Part shown: piece after piece, positions 9,093-18,167 of the stretch | Position numbering within the stretch: the first letter of the stretch is position 1 | Layout of the letters: each line of letters starts with the position of its first letter | From: a virus | IMG/VR virus record: IMGVR_UViG_3300005096_000005 | Location: 106,139 to 170,138 of that record | Length of the DNA: 64,000 nucleotides | Strand: one strand, 5' to 3' | Made by a program: the position numbers and the translations under genes | The notes under the pieces: generated by a model | Told to the model about the DNA's origin: nothing | Seen by the model: the letters and a program-made list of their open reading frames with translations, nothing else | Database searches by the model: none

Positions 9093-10723
9093 TAGCCTGC
9101 CTTTAATATCTGTATTGTACTGTGTGTATTACTGAATCCCTCAACCAGCGTTTCCTCGCCGGGTACAGAGTCCGCAGTTACCGCCTTCACCTTGAAACCA
9201 GTTTGTACTCTATACGCTGGTCTGTCCGGGTCCGTTACATCCTCACTCTCCCGGACCAGGTTGTCCAGAGTTTCAAATGACAAGTTGAGATTCGCGTTGG
9301 CAGTAGGGTCGTATACACCGTTCGAGTCTCCTTCAAGGGCCTGGTCAGGTTCTATCTTAATTACCAGAGCCTTCACCTTCTTACCTTCTGTATTATTCAC
9401 AAATCCAGTACGAACGGCTATATTGTCATCATCGGGTTCTACAATCTGAACTACGTTGTCGTAGTCAATGTGTTGTGCCCCAGGTGTAATCATCAGCCAA
9501 TACCATACGACCCCTACATCCGGGAATAAGTCCCGATCAAGAATAGATGAGTTGGATGGTGTCTGGGCCGCAAACTTAATCGCCACATGAGCGTTGGGAG
9601 TTCCTTCGTCTACAACAAGTACATCGAAGTCACGACCGTCAAACTTGATTGCTGAATCCGGGTTCGCTCTTATCTCTGGCGATAACCCCGCCCTGCCCTG
9701 CGTCAGGTCAATATATTGCGCTATCGTTTCAGAACTTCTGGCAAACGAATGGAGTCGTTTGTTGACATCTGCAGGACTTAAAGCTTGCTGAATCTCCTTC
9801 ACAGTATGCCGCGCCATAGAGCCAATAGCGGGATCAATAGGATCGACAGCGAGAGCCATGTACTGACATACACCTTCAGTTACCAGATCTTCTACCGACA
9901 TGGTCGCACCGTCGGTTTGAATGTGAATATTATAGATGCCCGCCCTTACTGCTATACCGGCCTCGTTTGCCCCGAACAAGAGAACATTGAAAGGAGGAAG
10001 AGCATCCGGACTCATCATGCGGCTAAAGCGTTTCCATCTATCATAATCCAACCCGGCCTGCGATCCCTGAGTTATCTCAGCAGCCCTTTTGATCTCTATC
10101 AGAGTTTCGTCTATCTCTTGCTGAATGGCGCTCTGTTCAAGTGGGGGTGCAGCTTCTGTTGTGGCTTGGGTTCCCGCCCCGAGCGCCCGAAACACATCAC
10201 TCATTCCTGTACCTATTGGACCGGGCAGAGAAAGCAGCCCATCTGCCTCGCTCGCTCCATGCACATTAGATATCATATTCGCGGTACGTTTTTCCATTGC
10301 CTTGAGCTTCCCACCCAAATCTCCCGCAAGAGCGGCAAGCATGGCCAGGCGCTGATCCAGCACGTGCATGTCCGGAATGTTTGACGACGTACCTCTTGCA
10401 TTGGCACTCGTTTTGTGATAGTCGAGGATGTCCAGTATGGCATGCTTATCAAAGTAGATAAATACGATAGACCCGGCCACCCATCGCGGACCTTTAGCAA
10501 TACCACGGATGTTCACATGCCCGCAAGTCGGTACCGGTGCGAGCTCTCTGTATGTCTGATATGATATTGTTGCGAGTTCTGCAAATACCCGAAGTCCGAA
10601 CCCGGGCAAAAACATAGCCGCGACGAGATTAGGGCCGGAGATGGATGTCGAAAGATCCTGCAGCGTTACCGGCGCCGTGTTGTCGCTTTGTTGTCCTCTT
10701 TTGTAATCGAAGTTCTGTACCAT
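9092..10723 (-). CDS. Tail tube-like protein, second and enlarged paralogue
   Basis: A 543-residue protein. Residues 81-96, 'WVAGSIVFIYFDKHAI', match the tube protein's 'GIAGSVVFVQFDRHAL' at nearly every position, and 'FNVLLFGANEAGIAVR' matches the tube's later strand 'FHITLTMANEQGQAAS'. It is therefore a tube-fold protein with added material: a helical insert around residues 120-230 and an extra beta-rich C-terminal domain from about residue 345. It starts 49 nt downstream of the true tube gene, across a UUCG-capped hairpin, and its own stop overlaps the next ATG. It may cap the tube or form a specialised ring such as a tail-tip or neck-side adaptor. The fold assignment is fairly firm; the role is inferred. 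Confidence 0.7.
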   Translation of the reverse strand: MVQNFDYKRGQQSDNTAPVTLQDLSTSISGPNLVAAMFLPGFGLRVFAELATISYQTYRELAPVPTCGHVNIRGIAKGPRWVAGSIVFIYFDKHAILDILDYHKTSANARGTSSNIPDMHVLDQRLAMLAALAGDLGGKLKAMEKRTANMISNVHGASEADGLLSLPGPIGTGMSDVFRALGAGTQATTEAAPPLEQSAIQQEIDETLIEIKRAAEITQGSQAGLDYDRWKRFSRMMSPDALPPFNVLLFGANEAGIAVRAGIYNIHIQTDGATMSVEDLVTEGVCQYMALAVDPIDPAIGSMARHTVKEIQQALSPADVNKRLHSFARSSETIAQYIDLTQGRAGLSPEIRANPDSAIKFDGRDFDVLVVDEGTPNAHVAIKFAAQTPSNSSILDRDLFPDVGVVWYWLMITPGAQHIDYDNVVQIVEPDDDNIAVRTGFVNNTEGKKVKALVIKIEPDQALEGDSNGVYDPTANANLNLSFETLDNLVRESEDVTDPDRPAYRVQTGFKVKAVTADSVPGEETLVEGFSNTHSTIQILKAG

Positions 10724-10735
10724 AGTTGAGAGAAA

Positions 10736-10759
10736 GGAGAGGACCCGAAGGCCCTCTCC
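10736..10759 (-). terminator. UUCG-tetraloop hairpin after the tail tube gene
   Basis: On the minus strand GGAGAGGGCC, loop TTCG, GGTCCTCTCC forms a 10-bp stem (one G-U pair) closed by a C(UUCG)G tetraloop, followed by CTTTCTCTC. It lies 13 nt after the tube stop and 13 nt before the next start. The poor T-run suggests partial termination or mRNA 3'-end protection rather than a full stop. Confidence 0.6.
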
Positions 10760-10771
10760 CGTAACCTCTTA

Positions 10772-11503
10772 TCATGCTATCGGAATGTTCTGGGCTCCGA
10801 AATCGAACGAGGCGTCCGTTGCCGATTTGATAGGAATGATACGTCGGGCGACAAACGTCATCGCCTGTTCGATCACCGTATCGTCTACAGACATTCCAAC
10901 ACCTTCGTTGAGAATCTCTGCGTACAGAATTCTCATGGATGCGGCCTGTCCCTGTTCGTTCGCCATCGTCAGAGTGATATGGAACGCCGGAAGCTGATCC
11001 GAATACCACGGTGTTCTGCGCACGTATGCGGCCTGCAGAAGGTCCGTGAAGTTGTCATAAGCGCCCGCACCTGCCTGGCTCAACATGGAGGTCATCGAGT
11101 GACCCCATGTGTCCACTCCGAGAACCGAGTTCTCGTAATTAGAAGCGGGCAGTACGACACCCTGATTGGAATAGTCGTCCACAAACTGGCCATTGGTCCC
11201 CGGGATGTCCCGAGTGACCGCCGGACCCTGACCGGTCCTAACATTCTGCAGCTCTTCTATAAGAGCGTGGCGGTCGAACTGCACAAACACCACCGAGCCT
11301 GCGATACCGCGTTTGCCTCGTGCATAAGAGCGCGGATCCGCCGAACCGAAGGTGTAAACTGGCGCCTTCTCTCTGCGAATACTGTAGGTGATGGCCTGAC
11401 ACTCCCCGATTACGCGGTTATTGAAGATGGGAACAATGTCCGGACCACCGAAGGACGTGAACGTCCGTTCGTAGAGTGCTGATTGAGTTGCTGCTCCTGC
11501 CAT
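10772..11503 (-). CDS. Tail tube protein
   Basis: A 243-residue protein (MAGAATQSALYERTF) encoded directly after the sheath gene, the standard place for the tube protein of contractile tails. Residues 66-81 form the strand 'GIAGSVVFVQFDRHAL'; later strands include 'FHITLTMANEQGQAAS' and the C-terminal 'IEQAMTFVARRIIPI', consistent with the tube barrel that stacks as hexamer rings inside the sheath. It has one of the strongest ribosome binding sites in the window (AAGGAGGTG, 8 nt before the ATG), as expected for an abundant virion protein. It is followed by a stable hairpin and two paralogues. Assignment rests on context, size and the two related genes downstream. Confidence 0.85.
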   Translation of the reverse strand: MAGAATQSALYERTFTSFGGPDIVPIFNNRVIGECQAITYSIRREKAPVYTFGSADPRSYARGKRGIAGSVVFVQFDRHALIEELQNVRTGQGPAVTRDIPGTNGQFVDDYSNQGVVLPASNYENSVLGVDTWGHSMTSMLSQAGAGAYDNFTDLLQAAYVRRTPWYSDQLPAFHITLTMANEQGQAASMRILYAEILNEGVGMSVDDTVIEQAMTFVARRIIPIKSATDASFDFGAQNIPIA

Positions 11504-11516
11504 GTTCTACACCTCC

Positions 11517-14500
11517 TTATCCTTGCGGTAGTGACAGGGACACCACTGTCGTGATCTTTCGGAGTTCGAGCCATACCACGAGCTCGAGCTCGATCCTCAG
11601 TGCGCCGATTATCTGCATGTCCCTGGTTGACAGAATGGTGAAGTTATAATCGCTGAGGACCCCCGCATCGACCATTGAGCGAAGGAATTCATCCACTTCC
11701 GTGTTGAGCGCCATTCGCTGCGGGATTGAGTTAGGCTGTCCGAGGAACGGGTTAGAAACCCTGCGCACGCCTGCCATAGCAGAGTGTACGACACGAACTG
11801 TGGACAGCCTGGTGTAGTCGGACAACCGTCCCGGCTTATTGGGCAGATCTCCGGCCGCGGTAATGCCGTCCGTAACATAGGCCACGTTATTGAACTGATA
11901 CAGCGTAACGTAACGGAAGCCCGTGAGGGCGTCAAGCTGCGCATTGCTGTAGTTATATCCAAGCGTGCCAATGTTAAGGATCGGTTTATGAGTCGTAGCA
12001 GCCTCTGCAGGCAGGGTGGAGGTAAGGGCAGCGTACACGACCTCAAGGGTCGAAGGCTGGCCTGTCGTTGCCGACAGAATCTCCGGACCTGCACAAACCG
12101 AGAGGTAACGTCCGATATCTTCCACTCTTCCATCGATTGGATTCGTGGTTCTGAAGCCGTTGTACATCGGAGTTACGAAATCGCCCACAGTCTTTGTAAG
12201 ACGGGTCACGCGAGACTGCACTCCACGCATGGAGGTGTCCGTCGCGGGGGACATAGAGATGACTCCAATACGCTCCTGCCCGTTCAATGATGTCTGGTAA
12301 CAATGTTCGGCCAGTATCTGACCAAAGTTAGTTACCGTGTCATTGCCGTTCGGATCGTTCGGATCAGCCCTCAGAGGCTTTCCGTTCGAGTCAACTATGA
12401 CTATACCGCGAGCCCCATTGTACCAGAATTTGCGGTCACGGCCAAAGTACTTCTTGCGTGACTCCGCATCCAGGTACATGTCTACAAGAACTATGATGTC
12501 GATAGGTTGGTTTTCCAGCAGTTGAAGCAGTCCGGTATCATACTGTGTGCCGAGCAGCTTCTGCGCATAGTAGCCTGGGTCCTTGCCCACACCATCATCG
12601 CCCCCAATCAGATAAGCGGGGGCAACATCTGTGTTGTCGAGCAGGTTGTGCGGCTTCTCATACTGCGGGAAGTTCGCGACAGGGTGGTCGGAGTCCGCAA
12701 CAAAGCGAGCCTCTACAACCACATTATCACGATGAGAGTTGATACCCACGGTCACGTCCTGATAGGACAGTGGCGTTGGGCTGGCGCTGAGGGCGACATC
12801 GAACTCAGAGGGGAATCCCTTGCCTGCGGGTTTCGATACACGCATCGTCATCTGGTCCGTCACCAAACTCCCCGCCAGGTCGATGGTTACACCAACGCCT
12901 GTAGTTGAGGAGGCTCCGTCCCATACGCCATTGCCGTATACGCTTCCAGGGTAGATAGCCCGCAGATAGAGGGCGACATCGGTGTAATACCAGTACTCAC
13001 CCGCCTGAAGGGAATTGCCGGAGTTGAGTGTAAAGACAGCGTCTTCATGGTCACTCTTCATGACAGTCCCCACAACAGGTGCCTGGCCGCCAGCCCCGCG
13101 TTTCATGAGAATGGCTTCACCATTGTCGTCCGCCTTAATGTAAGGAATTCGCAGCGACTCACCCGATGCCAGTGCTTCGTCCACAATGATAGAACGTCCG
13201 AATATTCCAACAGGTGATCCTTGCAGATAAGGATAGCGATATCCTCCCTCTACAATGTCGGGATTTTCGATGTCCTTGACGCGCACCTGCGCAAGCGCCG
13301 TTCCTGCTGTGCCCTGTATTACTTCTATGCTGACGGTCTCACCCGTGGGCAGTCCTTCCGGGTCCATAAGCTCAATCTCTGTAGTGCTATCCTGAATGTA
13401 AGGAAGCGTCCAGAGATTCTCGAGCTGACCGTACATAGTTGTCTGCTCTTGAAGAGCTGTGTTGATCGTGTTTGCTCCTGCAGCTCCGCCAGTGGAATCC
13501 TGGTACATTGTACCATACAGACGGAACTCCATGTCTGCTGCAAACATCACTTCCGCCGTGGGAATCCTGATCTTGCCACCGCTGGGCAACGCTCCTGTCC
13601 CATCGGGAACAGCATCGTATACAAAGCCGTCGGCTCCTGCATACACGTCGATAGAGGACACGAACGCCTTGACGTCATCGTAGAACGTAGCCGCAACCTG
13701 AATGTTCAGGCCCGGATCGTTCGAGATGTCAAAGTAGCCTGCCGCGATGTAGATGGCAGATTCTTGGGCGTCATAGTAGAACAGGTCATCCTGAGTCTCG
13801 GTCGGTACCAGCGTGGAACGCTGCAGCTGTACAGTAGCGGCCGTTGTCGTCAGGTCTACCTTGAGGTTTCCATATTGTGTCGTTCCCACCGCCGGTCCGC
13901 CGATATCCTTGTTGCCAAGGGCGGCGTTGTCGTTGGTAAACGGCACGTGATCCGGGTCGCCCACATTGACATCGTCCGGATCGAACAGTGTCATTAGCGG
14001 GTTGTAGTCCGGATCCCCCGAATCCATACTTCCGATAAACTGAATCTTGACCGGAACAAGCTCTCCGAGCTGGATCAGATCGGCCGGGTTCGGGACATTT
14101 GACGTATCTGCGTCCGTCGGATTCCACGCCTTAACGCCTGTCGTATCGTCGGTGTTCTCCGAAAGACTCATGGAGTTACCGAGGTTACTTCCGCTCATTC
14201 CCGAGGCTTTGGCTTCTACAATGACATACTCCTGGATGTTCCCCAGCCCGTCGTCTACACCTTCGCGATGAGCTTCGACATACGGGTTGATACCTGCGTC
14301 ATTGTTGATCGCGCTTGCCAGGTTCACGGCTGTGGCTGTAAGGTCGCCAGAAACAATGTTCCAGTTAAACCCTCCACCGCCGATCTCTCCGATGAAGCTG
14401 GCTGCGTAATCTGTTCCGCCATCTTCGATAGCCACCGTCAAGAGCGGCTGATTGTCAAGACCATCATCAAGGAACTGTTGGCCTGTGACGTCAAACGCGG

Positions 14501-17378
14501 TCGATGCGGCAGGTCCGCCACTGATTGTGAGCGTACTGTTGTTTCCCGCTGACCCCGTTGAATTGTCTTGAATTCTTACCGTAGTCCCGCCAGGATTGCT
14601 GACGGAATGTGATGCTGTAGGTCCGAACGTGTTGAACCAACTGATGAAGTTGTTCATTGCGTCGGCCTCTGTCGCTCCGATCTCGAAGTTGTTAGGATCA
14701 TTGAAAGTCGAAGCCGCCACAGTGACTGCGGTCCCACCGGCGGGGGTGATGGTAATGCTGTCGCCTACCATGTCCGCAACGCTGTCGAAAAATATCTCAA
14801 ACGCCGCCGCCTGTGGATTCATCCCCTGAGAAATGATGTCGCCATCACTTTCCGATACGGGAACGCCGTTGCCGTCGTCAGTTGTGAGTTGTGGCCCTGC
14901 CACAGAAGCCGCACCCGATGTCCAACCTGGAGTTGCGCCGTCGTCCTGGGTTGTCATGAATGTCAGGCCATTCCCTGCCGCTCCCTGGAGGGGACCACCG
15001 GGTGTCGCTGAGAAGCGAACAATCTCACTGCTCGCGCCTTCAATACTCACATCCCATTGTCCGGCACTCGGGCTGGCTGCATCATTGAAAAGCGTACTGA
15101 TAGCGCCCGCATGTTGCGGTCCGTTATTCGGATCAGCCACTGACACCGATCCTGTCCACGCACAATCCCAGGTGGCGGTTCCACTGTTCCATGTAACGTC
15201 AGCCGAACTGCCTCCACTCAACGGAATGATAACCTTACAACCTGTGTCAGGTGAGTACGTTCCTATGGAGAAGTCGAACGTTACATAAGCATCTCCCTGG
15301 TCCATTCCGCCGGTAAAGAAACGCGGAGGATCCATAAGAGTTTGCTTAATACCCTGAGGGTTCGCAGTCCAATAAGAAATGCTGGAACCTGCTGTATCGA
15401 TGGTAATCTGAGCTTCCCATGTCCCGCCACCAAGATCGACAACGGTTTGGGAGTACATACCACCGAGACCCACACGGCTGAACGCCTGGGTCATGGCACT
15501 GGCAAAGTTCTGCGCAGTAGCCTGCATGTCGCCCGCACTGACTTGCCAGTGAATGCCTTCACGAAGCTGGAAGGTAATGCCCCCTCCAAAGAACGTGATG
15601 CCGTCATCTGCCATGTCTGCTTCATTCGCGGGATCAAACCTTGCGTCCAACCGGTATTGGCCGCCTCCCTGGTCGACAAAGTCGTAATTGGCTCCACTCA
15701 TCGTCAGGTCACTGTTGAAGATGATTCCTTTAGGATAAGAAGAACCGGGAAGGTCAATGTACCAATTGTTGTTGGGCGCCGTACCTGTGGCTGTCGCCTT
15801 GACAAAAACATCCTGACCACCAGATGATGCGGAGAAGTTTGCTACCGCATCGATGGCTGCAGCAATATTGGCAGCGGTTTGCCCGTTATCGGGTCCAATT
15901 GTGAACTCATTGGCCCCTGGAGCGCCCGCGACTGCTGTAAGCTGCGTGGTTGTGGTTCCGTCGAACAGGGTGATCTGGTCACCGGGTGTGAGTTGGTTGT
16001 AATCTTCAACTCTGAATCCGACACTGGCCTGCACTCCGGCTCCTGATACAGCAATGTCGTTCGCTGAACCTTCCAGACGGAATGCTCCGACTGCCAGCTT
16101 CTTGCCGCCAGTGATCTCGAACAGATTCGTGTTCCCTACGTACTGAACTTCTTTCCGCTCTACCCGTGGCAGTGTGAAGTCAGTCCCTGCTGTAACTCCG
16201 GGAGTGAATCCGGCGCCACTGTCGTAAGAGAGGAAATCAGGGTGGGTCGCCGCCAGAGCTTCAGCTTCAACTCTGTTGTTGGCGGCTATACGACATAGCA
16301 TCTCTGGAGGAAGCGAACCCGGGAAGTTCTCGTTCAGGTCGATCCCTACGATGACCTCGGCCCCGTCCGGCAGTCCTACATCGCCAAAGCCGATAACACG
16401 AACCTTATCTTCCTCGGTCGTGTCGTCATGTGCGGGTAACGCACCCGCTCCGGCAAGGTAGTAATGCTTGGCCGCAAGGCCCTCCCATCCGTATTCCAGA
16501 TCTGCCATTGCTGCTGCACGGCCAGCCCCCGCTGTCATAGCGCGGTTGACCGCTGTTCCTACCGCACTCGTGCGGTAGCTTGTATAACTGAGAAACATTG
16601 TGAGATTGCCGTAATTGCTTCCTACGTCGATGTTTCCGTAGGTAGTGTCCGGGGTGTTGGCCCAGAGACCCTGTCCTACGGCCGGGTTGGCTGCGATAGT
16701 GGGATTCGTCATGTTCCCGACATCCCACCTTACGAACTGGCCGGACAGTCCATCCGGCGATTGGTCCGTATAAGCTGACCCTACCCACGCAACCGGAAGA
16801 CCCTCCGCCTCTGCGTCGACCTCAATGTCGGACGAAGGCAGCGGATTCGGCAGCGTATAAGCGAACTCGTAGTTGTTGCCCGCCAGAGTGAAACGCATTA
16901 TCATATTGCCTCCGGCCATGTTTTCACTGAAGCCGGAGATAGCAAACAGATAATTGTCTACAACATCTGGAGCAAGCGGATCGCCTGTAATGCTGCCCGC
17001 CTGGTAAGTGGGTTCCGGAATGTCAAAACTGACTTCCGGGTCGATCTCGACGTAGGCGTAAGATGCTGGGTTTGCCTCCTTTAAGGCAAGCGCGGCGTAT
17101 TCGCCTCCGATACGCATGCCCTGGACAGCTCGTGCCCCGGCATTATTCGCATCGTTGATTGCACGGGCCAGAGTGGCCTTCGGGCTATCATAAGGATCCC
17201 CGAAGAACTCTATGGCCGCCTGCGGTAGTGTTACCACCACAGGGGCGCTGTTCGGCCCGTCCGGAGAGGTTCCCACCAGGAGAACCGTCTCAGTAGTTGC
17301 CAGAGGAGGAGGCGCTGCAAGCCCGCCATCTTTGTAGTTTGTGACAAAGCCTGCTAAGTTTGGATAAACTCTCGCCAT
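11517..17378 (-). CDS. Giant tail sheath protein with inserted repeat modules
   Basis: A 1953-residue sheath protein, several times the usual 400-700 residues. The C-terminal 400 residues are typical sheath: 'PIDIIVLVDMYLD', 'VRVVHSAMAGVRRVSNPFLG', and the final handshake strand 'ELELVVWLELRKITTVV'. Residues 1-100 also look like a normal sheath N-terminus (MARVYPNLAGFVTNYKDG). Between them, residues 450-1075 hold about five related beta modules, most with the phage signature of T-A-x-N-x-A-x-A-I/M followed by G-x-x-G-N; a further beta-rich segment fills 1100-1550. AGGAGGTG precedes the ATG. The sheath would polymerise round the tube and contract on infection; the insert should project outward. 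No frameshift or stop breaks the 5.9 kb frame. Confidence 0.93.
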   Translation of the reverse strand: MARVYPNLAGFVTNYKDGGLAAPPPLATTETVLLVGTSPDGPNSAPVVVTLPQAAIEFFGDPYDSPKATLARAINDANNAGARAVQGMRIGGEYAALALKEANPASYAYVEIDPEVSFDIPEPTYQAGSITGDPLAPDVVDNYLFAISGFSENMAGGNMIMRFTLAGNNYEFAYTLPNPLPSSDIEVDAEAEGLPVAWVGSAYTDQSPDGLSGQFVRWDVGNMTNPTIAANPAVGQGLWANTPDTTYGNIDVGSNYGNLTMFLSYTSYRTSAVGTAVNRAMTAGAGRAAAMADLEYGWEGLAAKHYYLAGAGALPAHDDTTEEDKVRVIGFGDVGLPDGAEVIVGIDLNENFPGSLPPEMLCRIAANNRVEAEALAATHPDFLSYDSGAGFTPGVTAGTDFTLPRVERKEVQYVGNTNLFEITGGKKLAVGAFRLEGSANDIAVSGAGVQASVGFRVEDYNQLTPGDQITLFDGTTTTQLTAVAGAPGANEFTIGPDNGQTAANIAAAIDAVANFSASSGGQDVFVKATATGTAPNNNWYIDLPGSSYPKGIIFNSDLTMSGANYDFVDQGGGQYRLDARFDPANEADMADDGITFFGGGITFQLREGIHWQVSAGDMQATAQNFASAMTQAFSRVGLGGMYSQTVVDLGGGTWEAQITIDTAGSSISYWTANPQGIKQTLMDPPRFFTGGMDQGDAYVTFDFSIGTYSPDTGCKVIIPLSGGSSADVTWNSGTATWDCAWTGSVSVADPNNGPQHAGAISTLFNDAASPSAGQWDVSIEGASSEIVRFSATPGGPLQGAAGNGLTFMTTQDDGATPGWTSGAASVAGPQLTTDDGNGVPVSESDGDIISQGMNPQAAAFEIFFDSVADMVGDSITITPAGGTAVTVAASTFNDPNNFEIGATEADAMNNFISWFNTFGPTASHSVSNPGGTTVRIQDNSTGSAGNNSTLTISGGPAASTAFDVTGQQFLDDGLDNQPLLTVAIEDGGTDYAASFIGEIGGGGFNWNIVSGDLTATAVNLASAINNDAGINPYVEAHREGVDDGLGNIQEYVIVEAKASGMSGSNLGNSMSLSENTDDTTGVKAWNPTDADTSNVPNPADLIQLGELVPVKIQFIGSMDSGDPDYNPLMTLFDPDDVNVGDPDHVPFTNDNAALGNKDIGGPAVGTTQYGNLKVDLTTTAATVQLQRSTLVPTETQDDLFYYDAQESAIYIAAGYFDISNDPGLNIQVAATFYDDVKAFVSSIDVYAGADGFVYDAVPDGTGALPSGGKIRIPTAEVMFAADMEFRLYGTMYQDSTGGAAGANTINTALQEQTTMYGQLENLWTLPYIQDSTTEIELMDPEGLPTGETVSIEVIQGTAGTALAQVRVKDIENPDIVEGGYRYPYLQGSPVGIFGRSIIVDEALASGESLRIPYIKADDNGEAILMKRGAGGQAPVVGTVMKSDHEDAVFTLNSGNSLQAGEYWYYTDVALYLRAIYPGSVYGNGVWDGASSTTGVGVTIDLAGSLVTDQMTMRVSKPAGKGFPSEFDVALSASPTPLSYQDVTVGINSHRDNVVVEARFVADSDHPVANFPQYEKPHNLLDNTDVAPAYLIGGDDGVGKDPGYYAQKLLGTQYDTGLLQLLENQPIDIIVLVDMYLDAESRKKYFGRDRKFWYNGARGIVIVDSNGKPLRADPNDPNGNDTVTNFGQILAEHCYQTSLNGQERIGVISMSPATDTSMRGVQSRVTRLTKTVGDFVTPMYNGFRTTNPIDGRVEDIGRYLSVCAGPEILSATTGQPSTLEVVYAALTSTLPAEAATTHKPILNIGTLGYNYSNAQLDALTGFRYVTLYQFNNVAYVTDGITAAGDLPNKPGRLSDYTRLSTVRVVHSAMAGVRRVSNPFLGQPNSIPQRMALNTEVDEFLRSMVDAGVLSDYNFTILSTRDMQIIGALRIELELVVWLELRKITTVVSLSLPQG

Positions 17379-17396
17379 TAGCGGTTACACCTCCTG

Positions 17397-18167
17397 TCAA
17401 ATTATGGTGATGCGTCCACTGAAGAAGCTTACACCATCCTCAACAATCGGCCTCATACTTTCTGAGAGCTCGACTGCAATGCGCCTGATGACCTCATATT
17501 CTTGTACATACAAGTCCTCGAAGACCATCCTGTAGCGCAAAGAGCGGGCAAAGATATCGTCCCGCCACTTTGTGACAGTGCGATCTCGCAACCGCTCGGA
17601 ATAGAGGATGTCGCTAACCCCCTTCAGTCTGAACACGCCGGTATATGTGAACATAAACCTCTTAAATCTGGCTGCCAACCTGCCTGCCTCTGGTGGAGTC
17701 ATACCCCAGCAGTTGAACTGCACCAGCGTATCCAGGCGTTGTCCCCAGACAACTACTGACTCGCCCTCAGGACTGAACTCACTTGCGCTTGGCGGATAAA
17801 ACTTCTGCCCGCAAGTCTTCTCCCACTGAGGGTAATTGGTACACACTTCCCGACGACACACCAGGCTCATGTCCTGATGCTGGCACTTGTATGTCGGGAA
17901 CGTATCCCTTATCCTTGGCTTGACCTCTCCGGGTACAGGCGTCTCGTGGACCACTTCGACCGTCACCACCGGCGTCTCGGTTTTAGGGTCGGGGTCCTCC
18001 TCTGTTATGATGACTCCTGGAAGCGCTTTCTTCCCCAGCTCTACAAGCATCTCCAAGAAGTCCTCAAACGACGCACTACCCTCAGCCTGAACCCTTTGCT
18101 TTGGAGTAAGCTTTGGGTAAAGGCTTGTATGTATTCTATCTCCTTGCGGAGTGAATATCGTATTCAT
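17397..18167 (-). CDS. Putative tail completion/terminator protein
   Basis: A 256-residue protein (MNTIFTPQGDRIHTS) placed just before the sheath gene, with its ATG overlapping the previous stop as TAATG. The central part carries five cysteines ('YKCQHQDMSLVCRREVC' and 'KTCGQKF', residues about 93-120), which suggests a metal site. The second half, 'SVVVWGQRLDTLVQFNCWG' followed by 'FKRFMFTYTGVFRLKGV', has the alternating strand-helix look of tail terminator or neck proteins, which cap the tube and sheath and join them to the head. The call comes from position and this pattern only, so tail-completion is a hypothesis. Confidence 0.5.
   Translation of the reverse strand: MNTIFTPQGDRIHTSLYPKLTPKQRVQAEGSASFEDFLEMLVELGKKALPGVIITEEDPDPKTETPVVTVEVVHETPVPGEVKPRIRDTFPTYKCQHQDMSLVCRREVCTNYPQWEKTCGQKFYPPSASEFSPEGESVVVWGQRLDTLVQFNCWGMTPPEAGRLAARFKRFMFTYTGVFRLKGVSDILYSERLRDRTVTKWRDDIFARSLRYRMVFEDLYVQEYEVIRRIAVELSESMRPIVEDGVSFFSGRITII

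Noticed and set aside
11609-12133. Minus-strand frame of 174 codons inside the sheath gene
   Set aside because: Out of frame with the clear sheath C-terminus and without start signals; shadow.
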